This document shows positions 22,151 through 33,100 of a stretch of DNA of 64,000 nucleotides, piece by piece. The DNA comes from Cynocephalus volans (Eukaryota > Chordata > Mammalia > Dermoptera > Cynocephalidae). Position 1 is the stretch's first letter. Every line of letters begins with the position of its first letter. The notes beneath the pieces were generated by a model, which made no database searches, was not told the DNA's origin, and saw only the letters and a list, made by a program, of their open reading frames with translations. A program made the translations under genes and the position numbers. The stretch lies in assembly GCF_027409185.1 (NCBI RefSeq), contig NC_084464.1:44801095-44865094 (forward strand), read 5' to 3'.

Positions 22151-25100
22151 CTGGGGGTAATGAAGAGATGGGTCAGCAGGTGCAGTGTGGGGTGGGCTGG
22201 CCTACAATGTGTGGGGGCTGAAAGTTAGAGACCATTTGATGGCAGGTTAGGAGAGGAGAGACTGGGACCTGGCAAGTGCATAAGGCACCAGATCCAGGGA
22301 GGAGACGGTGCCAGGGAGATTTTAGAGAGGAAAAGAGGCTCCATACCCCAGTGCTTGAGGAACGGCTCGTCCAGGCCCCAGTGCTCCACTTTGCAGTCAT
22401 AGACGTCCTCAGCTGAAGGCACGAAGGTCAGGTAGAGGAACTTGTGGAAACTGTAATCTGTTCTGGGCAGGAAGAGGCTCTCAGCAACACCTTCAGTGAC
22501 CGGCTGCCCATTACGCAGCCACGTGACATTGAGCACCGGCGGGAAGAACTTGTCAATGTGGCAGATGAGCGTGTTGGGCTGGCCCAGCTCCACAGGCTCC
22601 TTGGGAAACACGGTCACCTCGGGAGGCTCTGGGAGGAGACAGGACCTGGTGAGTCCCCTGTTCTGGAATGAATCACAAAGGCTCCACCTTTGGGGTGTCA
22701 CCTAGCTCAGGCTCAGACTTTATGGTACCTCTGGGGTCCTGAATCAGAGCCAGGAGTCTCATTGCACTGATCAATTTCACTCAGCTCAACCTTTCTCCTG
22801 AGTGAGAAGGGAAGATGCAAGCCCTCAGCTCTACTGGAATAAGCCCAATGCCACTCTGGGAAAGAGGGTCACTCAGCAGTGGGCTCTGGGTACTCTATTC
22901 TGTGTGGCAGAGGGGCCCTCCCATCCCTTTCACAGTTGGGCTACAGGGGAAGAAACAAAGACAGTCAGTACCATTGGCAGCCTGGGTGTGGTTGGAACGC
23001 TGGATCAGTATATTCAAGTTGGTATTCGATATAGCAATGTTGGCCAGCCCACCCTGGGCCTCAAAGGCAAAGGCTCGGCCAAACTCCGGCAGATGCCAGA
23101 TGGTCTCTTTCTTGTCCAGGTCCACGTAGAACTGCTCATCCTCATCAAACTCAAACATAAATTCCCCCAGTGGTCTATGTTTCTGTACAAATGTGACATA
23201 TGTTGACACATGGTCCGCTGCATAAAGAAAATGGAGAAAATTATGACAAAATGTAAGTATGAATATGTAAGTGGCAGGGGTCAGAGAATGAATAAAGATT
23301 TATTAATATAGAAAGTCAGAAGGAAAGAGGTCAAAGGAAGGGCATACGGAGGAAGAAGCAGTAGCATCAAAAAGGAGATAATGCAGAGCAGATGAGAGCA
23401 GTTATCAAAGGAAACGAGGGAGGAACAAAATGGAAGAGCATCACCGAGAAGTCAAGGTGCTTTCTGGTCTCTGAAAGTCTGAGCATCATGACGCTACAGA
23501 AATACCAATAATAATGAGCAGTAACACTGGAGCACTTACTGTGTGCCAGGCATCATTCTAAATACTTTACATATTTTACTCACTTGATTGTCACAGTAAC
23601 CCTACGATGTAAATACATAACGTACTATTTTACAGATAAGGAACTGCAGAGGTTAAGTGCCTTGCCTAAGGTCACACAGCTACTGGTGGAAGTAGTAAAG
23701 CGATTCTTCTCTGCCCTTAAGATCTCAATTCTTCTAGGCCACAGATGTAAAATTGTTTCTAGAGTCATTGGTGGTGGGGGGAATATTATTATTATTACAG
23801 AAAAAGGAGAAAAATATAGGAAACTGAGAAGGAGAAGAAAACATCCTTCAAATTTTAGTGCTCTTTATAGTCATTAAATTTCTGTTTTAGTTTATGAACA
23901 TGAAACTGCAGAATGTATAGCTTTGTCCATAATATTTTGAATTTTAGGTATATTAAATTCCAAAGTACAGTACAGTTATTTTGGCATTAGTTTTAAACTT
24001 TCCTTTTTAATTTATGTTTTGTTTGTTTGTTTTAAATGGAACTACAAATTGTTGCTGAGTTTGAAATATCTGTGGGATTTAATTTATTTTGTTTCTTAGA
24101 TTTATCGATTTTTAAGTCGAAAAGACAGGAGAAACTATCATCATTAAACAAAGCAATGAATGTAGGGATTCTGAGTTTAGAATGACAGATGAATAAAAGT
24201 GAAAAGGGACTTCAGGGCTTATCTGTTCTAACCTCCTAACTCATGGTTTCCCTGTGAGTTTGCAGCAACCACATGTGGGGACCCCAGTCTGTGCTTGGAC
24301 ACTTTTAGTGAGAGGGAGAATGTTTTTTCACAAAGATACTTAGGTTCCTCCTCAGTTTAGAGGAATCATCTTCAGAAAAGAGGGTAAAATAAAAAGAAAC
24401 AAGATCCTCTGAAAGTTATTGAGAACTCATGTTCTCAACACATGAATGTAGTTTGTACTTCTTTTGATGATTGTTTTTAACATTTTCACAATTCTGGGGA
24501 CTAAAGATCGGCCATATATGTGAGACAAATTATTTTCCTTCAAATATTTTCATTCAGACCAAAAACAAGTATTAAAAGCCTTCTATGTATCAAACACTGT
24601 TAGACACTAAATATTCAAAATAAAATTAAGATATAATTCCTATTCTTGAGATGCTTACAATTCACTGAAGGAGAAAGACAAGTGAAAAGACAATAGCAGG
24701 AGGAGTTTGATAACTACAGAAACACTGGTATGCACAAGACGTTACTAAATAAGGCATTAGGGGAGGCTTCCTGGAGAACAGATTGCTTGAATTTAGGTAG
24801 TCAGAAAACAGGAGAAAAGCTATTTCTTGCACAGGGAGAAGAATGCTCAAAAGTGTAGGCCCAGCATGACGTATGACATATTTCAGCAGCTACACATGTT
24901 TCAGTATGACTGAAGCTAATTTCAGATGTGTGACAGCAGCAGGAGATGAGAAGAAGTAGCCAGGGGCTAGATCATGACAGACCTTACATGCAGAGCTCAG
25001 GAGTTTTAACGCTATCCTTAAAGTCACGAGGAATTATTGAAGAATTTTGGCAGGAGAGTAAGCTGATTTGCGATTTAGAAAGGTCACTGTGGCAGCAGTA

Positions 25101-27517
25101 TGCAGCATGAGTGGGAGAAGTCTAGTTTAAGACAGAAAGTTAAATAGTGCTTTAACAATGAGAAGAGAGAAAACGGGCATAGTAACAGAAGGAAGGGAGA
25201 AGAAGAAATTTGATTGACATTAAAGAGATTAGACTCTTCAGGAACGGGTGTGTGAAGTGGGCAGTAAGGGAGGTAGAAAACTCCCACATAACCTTCTTTT
25301 TCCCAGACTGGCCAGTCATCTCCTTTTTTTTACCATTTGTCATTTTTTAAAATTATTTTTTAATTGACAAATAAAAATTGTATATATTTATTGTGTACAA
25401 CATGTTGTTTGAACTATGTATACAATGTGGAATGGCTAAATGAAGCTAATTAACATATGCTTTACTCCACATTTTTTGTAGTGAGAACATTTTAAATGCA
25501 TTCACTTAGTGATTTTGAAGAATATAATACATTATCAACTACAGTCACCATGTTGTACAGTAAATTTCTTGAACTTATTCCTCCTAACTGAAATTTTGTA
25601 TCCTTTGACCAACATCTCCCCAACCCAATGCAATCCTATTGATTACTTTAATTTAAAAGGTAATAAAGGAAGACAGTCTGATTGGAAGATGACATTGAGT
25701 TCAGTGGGGGGCTCATTGCATTTAGATCATCTAAAAGCCATCAAAGTAGAAATGATAAATGAATAGTTGCATATGATGGTTGGTCTCAGGAGAGAAGATT
25801 GGGCCAGAGAACTGAGAGTCAACGGTGGTAGGTGAAGGTTAGATGAGATTTTTCCAGGAAGATGCATAAAATAAGAATTGCAGAAATTTGAGGATAGGGC
25901 TTTGAGGAACATGATAATTAAGAGGCAATTTCAAAGAAGAATAAGGAGGATCCCAAGAAATAGGAGAAATTTAAATAAGGACACAGTAAGTTAAAGGAGG
26001 ATCTAATAAATGTTTCACTGAGAAATCAGAAAGAAGTGGATTACAGTGAAAATATTATCAAGAACTCAAGTCAGCTCTCCGACTTGCGAGTACACTGAGA
26101 AGTACCCACTAGATTTGATCATATATAGAGGTTGCTGACAGCCAAGATGAGGGTACCCTCAGTGATATATCAGAGACAGAAGTCAGAAGCTTAGCTATAA
26201 GGGTAGGGACACAGAAAGCATAACTCTAGGGTAGGATGCAGAGTGAAGGCAAAGTTGTTTTTTATTTGTTGTTCATGTTTGTGTTTTTAAGGTAAAGAAC
26301 ATGCTTCCATGCTGAGAGAGAAGAAACCAGTGAGAAGGGAAGCAATAAAGACAGAGCTGAGTTCACTAGTAATATCTCCAAGAATCCTAAAGAGCATGTA
26401 TATCTGTATGAAGATATGCTCATTATGGTATTTATTATTACATAACATTGGAAATAACCCAAGTGACCATCACAGGACAATGGGTACTGCTGTTTCTCCC
26501 CAGTTTTATCTCCTCTTTACTTCTACCCACCCCCAGACACCCTGCCATAAACAACTGTCTGGGACAGGGTGCATCTTTTATATTATGAATTCTAATCCTT
26601 AACATCACGAGATTTTTGGATGAGAACATCATGCACAGGCTTGATGTTTTCTTATGTCAGCAGCAGGGGTAAAGAGTTCTCATCCTAACTTACAATCCCT
26701 GGCTGAGTTCTCATGGTTATCCAAAGTCTAGACCTCTCAATGAAGCAACAGTCCCCTGGGTCACTCAGGACTTGAATCACAAGGTTAATGAAAACATGAA
26801 ACACTGCTGTCTGGAGAGAAGAAGCCATGTGAACCACCCACAAAGATCCTTCAGGATGCTACTAGGATCCTGGGAGAAAGGGAAGAATACAGGAACACTC
26901 TAGCACTTTCTCTTCTGTGTTCCAACACACAGAGCCCACATCTCTGAGTCCCTCAAAGGCAATCATACAAAGCAGAGGCTGGGGATACAGGAGAGATAGG
27001 AGGGGTGTCAGGTCCCTGCAGGGTTCAGTTAGAAAAGCATGGTGTGCAGAAGTCTGGGGAATGCAGAGTATGATCATCAGAATTGGGTCTGGACTTCGAC
27101 CTTGGCTCTTTGAGTTCATATGTAACCTTGGAATGTATCAATTTTTTGAGCTTCAATTTTTTCATCTCTATGATGGAGGTAATGATATCTTCACTGAAGG
27201 TTCCTGTGAGATGTAAAATGAAGAAAGAAACTAAATAGGTGTCTAGTAAATTGTGGCTCCTATTGCTATGATTATCATTAGAGCAACAAGAAACAAAGGT
27301 GAACCTCACACAAGGGAATGAAGAGAGAAAAAAGACATAGAGGGAAATAGATCAATGAGTCCCTAAACTCTCTAACTCCTGAAGCCACAATTCATGGTAG
27401 CCTGTCCCCTCTCTCACATCCTTCTGAGCACTCACCCTTAATGGCCCCAGCTCCTTGGAGACTCAGCAGGAAAGTGAAGAACAGGGCTCTCAGGATCACA
27501 GCTTCGGTCCGGAACAT
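21996..27517 (-). CDS. DPA1: MHC class II DP alpha chain (DPA1), intact
   Basis: Four coding exons: 27436-27517, 22972-23217, 22347-22628 and 21996-22150, together 765 bp, giving 254 aa. The product is the alpha chain of the DP heterodimer, which loads exogenous peptides in endosomes and displays them to CD4 T cells. A signal peptide ([20 protein letters not shown]) leads an alpha-1 domain with '[12 protein letters not shown]' and '[14 protein letters not shown]', an Ig-like alpha-2 domain, a connecting peptide with [11 protein letters not shown], a membrane helix and a short tail with [12 protein letters not shown]. Introns interrupt codons after the first base and use GT-AG. Compared with human DPA1 as I recall it, the usual first ATG is replaced (GTG) and translation would begin at the second, six codons later. 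The gene is divergently arranged with DPB1 at 30044. No frame break was seen. Confidence 0.96.
22347..22628 (-). CDS. DPA1: DPA1 exon 3 (alpha-2, Ig-like C1)
   Basis: 282 bp. The acceptor is 'ctcctcccag' and the donor is GTATGG. Cysteines of the Ig fold are in '[11 protein letters not shown]' and '[10 protein letters not shown]', with an N-glycosylation site NVT between them. It ends [10 protein letters not shown]. Confidence 0.95.
22972..23217 (-). CDS. DPA1: DPA1 exon 2 (alpha-1, peptide-binding)
   Basis: 246 bp. The acceptor is 'tttatgcag' and the donor is GTACTG. It encodes one wall of the groove; the helix part has '[20 protein letters not shown]' and the N-glycosylation site NHT. Length equals that of the family. 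Confidence 0.95.
23530..23712 (-). repeat. MIR in DPA1 intron 1
   Basis: Inverted MIR order: 'cttactgtgtgccaggca', 'ttttacagataaggaactg', then 'taaggtcacacagctactgg'. Confidence 0.9.
24540..24620. repeat. L2/MIR-like relic in DPA1 intron 1
   Basis: 'gccttctatgtatcaaacactgttagacact' type text (positions about 24575-24608) resembles the common L2/MIR tail. It is short and diverged. Confidence 0.4.
24960..26120. repeat. Ancient mammalian repeat split by an L1 end
   Basis: 24965-25110 ('gatcatgacagaccttacat', 'gaaaggtcactgtggcagca') and 25660-25850 ('tctcaggagagaagattggg') are consecutive parts of one widespread mammalian repeat whose name I cannot give with certainty. The L1 fragment at 25345-25640 separates them. 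Confidence 0.5.
25345..25640 (-). mobile_element. L1 3'-end fragment
   Basis: The inverted L1 3' UTR: 'aattgacaaataaaaattgt', 'tgtgtacaacatgttgttt', 'aacatatgctttactccaca', 'catgttgtacagtaaatttc'. It is 5'-truncated and lies inside DPA1 intron 1. Confidence 0.85.
26120..27435. other. Remainder of DPA1 intron 1
   Basis: No repeat I can name and no exon signal. Frames of up to about 100 codons on both strands lack codon bias and splice context. Confidence 0.5.
27436..27517 (-). CDS. DPA1: DPA1 exon 1 (signal peptide)
   Basis: ATG at 27517-27515, reading MFRTEAVIL... to AGAIKG, then donor GTGAG (27435 downward). The upstream in-frame text reads VWPEER before the Met. The start was chosen because it is the first in-frame ATG before an intact hydrophobic leader. 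Confidence 0.93.
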
Positions 27518-27684
27518 TCTCTCTTCAGGCCACACGTTGTGGGGTCTACACTTGACAACTGTGAGCACAGGAACGGTGGTGAGGAACTGGGACAGGGAGG
27601 AGGCGGACAATAGCTCTGAAATTGTGGGCTCTATCACCTGAAAATGTCCAAAAAGGGTAGAGAGGAATCAACATGGCTAGGCTT

Positions 27685-27694
27685 AACCAATCAG
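27685..27694 (-). promoter_or_regulatory. Class II Y box of DPA1
   Basis: The minus strand reads CTGATTGGTT, a perfect inverted-CCAAT Y box (NF-Y site). It lies about 170 bp upstream of the DPA1 start codon. In class II promoters the Y box acts with the X box at fixed spacing under CIITA control. Confidence 0.85.
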
Positions 27695-27708
27695 AGAAAT
27701 AATACAGC

Positions 27709-27727
27709 TGACACTCTTGTTGCCAGG
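27709..27727 (-). promoter_or_regulatory. Class II X box of DPA1
   Basis: The minus strand reads CCTGGCAACAAGAGTGTCA. CTGGCAACAAGAG fits the RFX-binding X1 box and TGTCA the X2 half site. It lies 15 bp upstream of the Y box. A W/S-like element may lie further upstream but is not clear. Confidence 0.75.
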
Positions 27728-27959
27728 TAAAGAGAATACTGGAAGGGGCTGGGGAGGAGATGGGAGAGCTTTCAGGGACCAGTATGCTAAGGAACTCCAA
27801 TTCATAGTGCATTTTCAGAGTTAGAGAGAGAGACTTGAAAAGATAAGTCATACATTCTTCCGATGGTAAATGGTTTTAAGTTATGTTCTGTTATGTGATA
27901 GGATTAGTCTTCCTTCATTCCTCATACCCACCCCATCTCAAACATTCAGATTATCTTTG

Positions 27960-28660
27960 ATGTTTTTGTCCTCTATTTTTTTTTCTAAATTATTTTTTAA
28001 ATTATTTCATTAAGTTTACAAAAATGATCAGCTGATATTTAGGGATAACTGCACTATCTAATAAAAAATATAATTAATCTTTCTTTCAGGCCCACCTGCC
28101 TGAGATATTTTCTTTTCACTTAATTTTTTTTTGTAAAAGTTTTATAGTTTCCATGTAGAGTTTTAATTAACTTGAAAGAAGTTGATCTTTAAGTATTTTT
28201 CTATTCCTGGTTATCTTTGTTAGTGAAATTTCTAGATAATTCCTATTATTATATTATTCAGATTTCTTATTGAGTTTCCCTGATATGTAAGACTTCTGAA
28301 AATAATATTTTTATCTTTAAATTACTATTCATTTTATTTCATTTTCGTATAAGAATGCTTAATACAGCATTACATATGGGCACCCTTATTTTGATCTTGT
28401 TTTTAAGAGATTTCTCTAATGCTTTCCTACTACATGTCATTTCTGTTTGTTTGTTTTATATTCTCTTTACCATATTTGAGAAATTATTTTTTTATTTTTA
28501 TTTAAAATTTTTTATTTGCAAACATTTCTTTAGTATTTATACATCAGATCACAAAACATTTAATATATAATATAATAATAAAGTATACTATATCAATATT
28601 AATTTTTGTTTTCTGGTAGCCTTGACTTGCATAAATACTAATTAAGCGTTAATAGATTAG
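27960..28660 (-). mobile_element. Old inverted L1 in the DPA1-DPB1 intergenic region
   Basis: AT-rich L1 ORF2-like text, for example 'agagatttctctaatgcttt' and 'tttcttattgagtttccctg' near 28265-28425. A parallel block occurs at 39900-40320, which supports the tandem duplication described in the findings. Confidence 0.6.
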
Positions 28661-28679
28661 TACATGAGAGATGCTATCT

Positions 28680-28880
28680 TTGGTGTTTCACAAGTACTAT
28701 CTCATTTAATCCTCAAGTCAAACCTAAAAGGTAGGTATTATTAATGCCCATTCTAAAAATAAATTACTTGAGACATTCAGGAGTTAAATATTTGTCTAAT
28801 TGTCCATAGCAGGTAAGTGACAAAGAGAGGAGACAAATCCAGTCAGTTTTACTGAAGAATCTGAGCTTTTTTCTCCAATA
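28680..28880 (-). repeat. MIR between DPA1 and DPB1
   Basis: Inverted MIR text: 'acaagtactatctcatttaa', 'ccattctaaaaataaattac', 'tccatagcaggtaagtgaca'. The same MIR, with matching flanks, recurs at 40780-40990. Confidence 0.75.
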
Positions 28881-29850
28881 CTATATTGACTCCTCATTTC
28901 TAATAGACATCTTATGCTGTCTAATTCTTTTTTTCTTTTGAATTCTGTATGCTAGCATTTTATTTACATTTTAATTCTACATAAAGAAATGATGCCAGTC
29001 TGACATTTTCCTTATTGGAATTTGTGGTCCAACAGGATCACATTTATAAGTTTGTAAAATAGGGAGTAATGCTCTTAGAGAGTTTGAAAAAAATATTCAC
29101 TATAAACATAACAATCAGATGCTTTGAAGGAGGTAGGGTCTTTGATGAGCTTTTTCATTTTCTTCCTCGTTTACTAGACTGTTTATATTTTCTATGGACT
29201 TTACTTTCCCAAAGCAATTTCAGGTCTATTTATCCAATTTGACCTTAAGAGTGATGTAGGTTATGTCAGCCACACTTCGAAGACAATGAATTGAAGTCCA
29301 AAAAAGGCACTGTCCTTAAAGTTGAATAATTACTTGGTAGTATAGCTAGTATGTCCCTATTCCCAGGTGTAAGGTCCCTAGACTGAGCCCTGCTGACCCT
29401 GATGACAGTCCTATGGAGGGACCATGAGTCCCCTGCTCCTCTCAGAACTAACAGACCTCTAGGAGAAAGAAAATACAGGTGGGTGATAACCCTAAACACT
29501 CCCTGAGCTGAGGTAAGGCAGGCAGGCTGCAGGACTCATTTTGAGTTCTGGGATGGATACTCTAATCTCTCTTACAAATCATGCCACTGAATGACCATTT
29601 ACACACTGAGGTGGCACTTGCTGCACCCCAGATTATGTCCTGTGGGTGTGTGAGCTATGGCAGGGTTGGGGAATGATAATATCCATAGATGGGCCAGCAG
29701 AATATTTGAGATCACCTGCAGAGCAAAGAACACACATAATCTCTCAAAACCTCATCACTTACCCATTTGCTTAAAATGCGTATAACTGTCCTCTACCTAT
29801 CATCTTAAGTGCATCACACACTTTAAGTTGTCAGACCTCTCACACTAACC
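28881..29850. other. DPB1 upstream flank
   Basis: No gene was seen. The sequence aligns in part with 41030-41700 (for example 29345-29400 against 41335-41395), the corresponding flank of the decayed second DPB copy. Confidence 0.5.
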
Positions 29851-29855
29851 ATCTG

Positions 29856-29874
29856 CCCAGTGAGTGGTGACTCA
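29856..29874 (+). promoter_or_regulatory. Class II X box of DPB1
   Basis: CCCAGTGAGTGGTGACTCA. The 3' part TGACTCA is an AP-1/CREB-like X2 half; the X1 part is weak. It lies at the expected distance from the Y box that follows. Confidence 0.6.
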
Positions 29875-29887
29875 TATAAATCTCAGT

Positions 29888-29899
29888 GCCCATTGGTTC
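29888..29899 (+). promoter_or_regulatory. Class II Y box of DPB1
   Basis: GCCCATTGGTTC holds the inverted CCAAT core ATTGG of a Y box. It lies about 150 bp upstream of the start codon, downstream of the X box as in other class II promoters. Confidence 0.75.
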
Positions 29900-30043
29900 T
29901 TTTCTCAGAGTCTGTCCAATCCTAGGGAACACAGGAGACTACTTTGGTTTATGGTCTCTAATATTTCAGACAGGAGTTCTATTTAGTGAGTCCTTCATTC
30001 CCCGACTGCTGTTTTCTTCATTTTACCATCCTTTTCCAGCTCC

Positions 30044-30143
30044 ATGATGATCCTGCAGGTCCCTGAGGCCCCCTGGACAGCAGCCCTGACAATGTCACTG
30101 ATGATGCTGAGCAGCCCCGTGGTCCAGGGCAGGGCCACTCCAG
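30044..30143 (+). CDS. DPB1: DPB1 exon 1 (signal peptide)
   Basis: Two adjacent ATGs at 30044 and 30047, as in the family. It reads [20 protein letters not shown] and ends in VVQGRATP, with donor GTAAGT at 30144. Confidence 0.95.
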
Positions 30144-33100
30144 GTAAGTGCTGAGCGGCTATTGCTGGAGGGCCTGGCTCAGGGAACAGTTCCTAGGGGC
30201 CTTTCCCTTCAAGGGCCCAGACTCTGGGACAGGCTGTGGGGGCTCCTGCCATAACCCAGAGTCCTTCCTTTCCAGCTAGAGAGTCAGGCTCACCTCATTG
30301 CTATTCAGCAGGCCTATTCTCTCTCCCAGGGACACAGCACAGTAAACAAGAGCGGTGCCAAGGGGTCAATATGCTTGTCTGTGGTGGAAAATGGGGTCAA
30401 GAGGTCTGGGATAACTTTGGAAGGACAAGGTTTCCAGAGCGAGAGGTCAGCAAGTTCTGCCTCCTGGGTGTCTTCATGTCTGCATCACAGCCTTGAGTGG
30501 AATTGGGCAGAGCGCCCTTGGCTGGGGGTGTCCAGCTCCAAGGATCACCCTGCTGATTCAGTGCTCAGGGAGAGGGCCTTCCATTCCCTAGGGCAGAATA
30601 GGAGCCTATGCCCCTTGGACAGTGAAGGCAAGACAGAGATAAAGGGGATAAGACAGGCTATGGCTCCAGCCCCTGAATGGATTCTTGCTGAAAGTAAGTC
30701 TCCATGAGGATAAGGTATGTGGAAAGTGTTGAGTGTAGCTTATCAGACAGCCAAGGAAAGAGTAACTAAAGGAAAACCTCTTCCTTATGCTGCCTCCCCA
30801 CACCTCGTGTAATATTATGGCTTCTACAACCCAGTGTTTCTCTCCCAGTATGCTTCTTGACTTTCTAGTCCAAATTTACATCCAACACCATGAGAAGAAG
30901 GGTTGTAAGTAGGTATCTTAGTTTTCCATTAATGTCCACCTTTCCTTCATAGATCCCTCCTCTTTTAGACCCCTCCACACCCCTCCTAGGATATACTGTC
31001 CTTATCTCACTTCCTCATTTTCCAGGGGTAACATTATTTGAGTCTCCTGAGTCCAGCCCCTCAAGCCCCTGGGCCCCTCTCCTATTTCATCAGGTCCATT
31101 TGCTGAGAAGCGAGGGACAATTTGCCACTGATAGTCACAGAGGGCTGCTGAGAACCAACAAGCAGGACAGCTCAGCTGTGGGAACTGTGCTTCAAAATCC
31201 CAGGAATTGGAGAAGGATGAGGCTGGGAAGTGAAGAACCTGAAGCAGTGTTTGGACACTAAATAATGACCAGCAGGAAGTGAAGGACACAGCACCAGCAT
31301 CCCATAGGACGAGTTGTTCTGTGGGATAACAGGCAGTGGTGGTAGTCCAGAGGCAGGGTGAACAAAGAGCAGCAGGATATGTGTGATGGTGGGAGGGGAG
31401 GCAGTGGAGGTGCAAAGGGTGGACTGAGGTTTGTAGGAGGAATGAGATGAGGATGTGTAGGCATGTGAGAAAGACTGAGGGTGGGTTACCAGAGCACCCT
31501 GCACAGCACAGATGTTCAACAAGAACCTGCTGGAGTCATGGGGGTATGGAAGTAGGGTAGACAGGACAGATTCTACGATTCCCTTCAAACTATTCCACCT
31601 CCAAACAGATCCCCAACTCAGGCTGTGCTTAAAGTGGCCGGGGGGAATAAAAGCTTGGTTGAAACAAACCCTGGGGAGCATGAAGTGAGGCAGCAGATGT
31701 GGCTAAAAGAAAACAGACTGATAAAGGCAACATCCTTTTGGCTCAGATAGACTTTAAAAATGAGCTTTTCATGGCTGAGTTTCCCATTACCACACCCTCT
31801 GCCCCAGGGCTTTGGGCCACACACTCCCAAGTCCTCCCTGCCACACCAGTGGGGCATTTGCAGAAGCTCAGTGTGCGTTTGAGTCTTTGCATACTTATTT
31901 TTTTGTCATTTTTATCCCCCGAGTAAAATCAGGATAAAAGAGAGGAGGGAAGACATAGTCAGCAATTAGCCAACAAAAACTTTTCAATAGTTAAGGTCTA
32001 GTCTAAATGGCACCTCCCCTTCAGATTCTCCAGTAGCCCAGGGACTGAACTGGTCCCTCCCTCCTATAAGTTTCTTTAGAATTTTGCACATATTAAAACA
32101 GATCACACATTGAAAAGAGGAAGGAACTAGCTTGTATTGAGCAGTACCAAATATAATGCTACATGTTTTACATATGGTAACTTATTTAATTCTCATAGCA
32201 GTTCTTCAAGGCAAACAGTGTTGTTACTATTTTACATTTTAAGAAATGGAGATTTAGAAGATTGTTTCTTGTCCAAGATCACATAGCAATAAGCCATAGT
32301 GCAAGGATTTGAATCCATTCCTGTAACATGTTCTTTTTCTTACACCATATTGCCTCCATTATATCCTCCTGCGATTATTATTATTATTTTTTTTTTAAAG
32401 ATGACTGGTAAGGGGATATTAACCCTTGACTTGGTGTTGTCAGCACCACACTCTCCCAAGTGAGCCATGGGCTGGCCCCAATTATTTTTTTTAATACATC
32501 CTGTTATGAATGAGAAATGAATTCACTTAGGTCAGTGGTTTTCAAACTGTGCCCTGGGTAACTTAATTGTCAAGGGTTTCATCAATAGTATACAGTTTAT
32601 CATACACAAAACATGAAGATTTCAAATTACACACACACACATATACATAAAACCACTCATAACTTATGTTATTTGATTCCATTAAAAAGTTAAATGCTCA
32701 AAAAAAAAAAAAACTATCTAGCCTGTTAGCTTAGTTGGTTAGAGTGCAGTGTTATAACACCAAGGTCAAAGGTTTGGATCCCTGTACCAGACAGCTGCCA
32801 AAAAAAAAAAGTTAAATTTTGCAAAAAAAAAAAAAAATTCAAAATTATTTTTCTAGACTGAAAAAAATGTTCCTTTATTGATAAATGAGAAGGAGAAACA
32901 AGGACTAACAGGTTAAAATGACAGGATACATGTTCAGAGTAGGGCAGTTGAATAGGGAGGGCAGGTGGCTGGCAGAAGGAGAAAGAGTCTGGACTAAAGA
33001 GGGCTGGGGTTGATGGGCCTAGAGATTCAGGGGCTGGGACCAAAGGCTGCAGGAAAGAAGAATATCTGAGCCAAGACGTAGAATCTGATCTTAGCATTGC

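Noticed and set aside
22225-23209. Plus-strand frames of 70-134 codons opposite DPA1 exons 2 and 3
   Set aside because: They are shadows of the conserved DPA1 exons on the minus strand.
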